Assembly (NCBI GenBank): GCA_035457345.1
Contig: DATIBT010000071.1
Coordinates: 1-5,232 of the forward strand
Reading direction: 5' to 3'
Source: DASTDY01 sp035457345
Lineage (GTDB): Bacteria > Patescibacteriota > Saccharimonadia > Saccharimonadales > EFPC-124
DNA: 5,232 nucleotides
Part shown: one piece after another, positions 5,030 to 5,232 of the stretch
How positions within the stretch are numbered: the first letter of the stretch is position 1
Layout: each line of letters begins with the position of its first letter
Position numbers and translations under genes: made by a program
The notes under the pieces: model-generated
What the model was told of the DNA's origin: nothing
Seen by the model: the letters and a program-made list of their open reading frames with translations, nothing else
The model's database searches: none

Positions 5030-5035
5030 ATTATA
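5030..5035 (-). promoter_or_regulatory. -10 element for the PH-domain/foldase operon, near-leaderless
   Basis: The minus strand reads a perfect TATAAT in the 18-bp gap between the upstream gene's stop and the ATG at 5019. Transcription starting 7 nt later would be near 5023, leaving a leader of about 4 nt. No good -35 is found inside the upstream gene. Confidence 0.55.
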
Positions 5036-5037
5036 CC

Positions 5038-5232
5038 CTAGCCTGCAGTAGGCACCAGAGAGGGCGCAATTAAAATCAGAATAGCGAGCACCGTCAGTGC
5101 TGCAAACACGGGAATTGCCAGCTTTGCGACACGTGGCGGGAAGAATAATTCAAAAAAGGGCGTCTCATCCCCGACCCGACGCTGAATGTGAATAAGCGGG
5201 CATTGACCTTTGTTGAGCGCGAACACAAGCAG
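5038..5232 (-). CDS. C-terminal fragment of an unidentified membrane protein
   Basis: The reading frame is open to the right edge of the window (64 residues visible), so the start is probably outside. A GTG at 5226 is a possible but unsupported internal start. The visible part begins with a hydrophobic run leading to LNKGQCPL, then a polar stretch with RRVGDETPFFELFFPP, and ends in one helix (about 34-56 counted from the GTG) and a short tail, SLVPTAG. The NKGQCPL piece after a helix recalls the GGxCPLT motif of small DUF2784-like membrane proteins, but this is a weak resemblance. It ends 18 bp before the PH-domain gene on the same strand; the TATAAT in that gap suggests the downstream pair can be transcribed independently. 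Confidence 0.6.
   Translation of the reverse strand: MLVFALNKGQCPLIHIQRRVGDETPFFELFFPPRVAKLAIPVFAALTVLAILILIAPSLVPTAG

Overview
The window looks like chromosomal core and envelope DNA from a small-genome bacterium. It is most likely a Candidate Phyla Radiation (Patescibacteria) member close to Saccharibacteria. This is inferred from protein style (a large multi-membrane GT2 protein paired with a small three-helix protein, a membrane-anchored parvulin/SurA-like foldase, a two-helix bacterial PH-domain protein), from tightly packed genes, and from start codons with no recognisable Shine-Dalgarno sequence. No marker gene here settles the taxonomy. Standard code fits: the TGA that ends the 122-residue membrane gene sits in a classic ATGA stop/start overlap, which argues against the UGA=Gly code of Gracilibacteria/Absconditabacteria.

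Layout. 1-482 (+): an NrdR-type repressor gene, with a near-perfect NrdR box whose last base is the A of its own start codon. 483-2458 (-): a two-gene membrane unit, in transcription order a 122-residue three-helix protein and then a 536-residue GT2 glycosyltransferase, joined by a 4-bp ATGA overlap. The GT2 stop codon abuts the nrdR stop codon with no spacer. 2495-2648 (-): tRNA-Thr(CGT) followed 3 nt later by tRNA-Gly(CCC), both with encoded CCA, behind a TATAAT promoter. 2649-2722: a divergent promoter region. 2723-3268 (+): a 181-residue protein of probable uracil-DNA-glycosylase-like fold, probably read from a leaderless mRNA. 3276-3311: a terminator shared by this gene and the oppositely oriented tRNA-Asp(GTC) at 3311-3388 (-). 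3459-5232 (-): a parvulin/SurA-like membrane-anchored protein, a bPH2-type membrane protein, and the C-terminal end of another membrane protein cut by the window edge.

How it works together. nrdR probably represses itself and ribonucleotide reductase genes elsewhere. The GT2/small-protein pair is a candidate module for making or exporting an extracellular glycan. The PH-domain and foldase genes overlap by 23 bp and are probably one transcript acting at the membrane and outside it. There is no mobile element, CRISPR array or phage signature. The best leads are the NrdR operator on its own start codon, the leaderless-promoter pattern, the UDG-like protein, and the GT2 plus small-membrane-protein pair.
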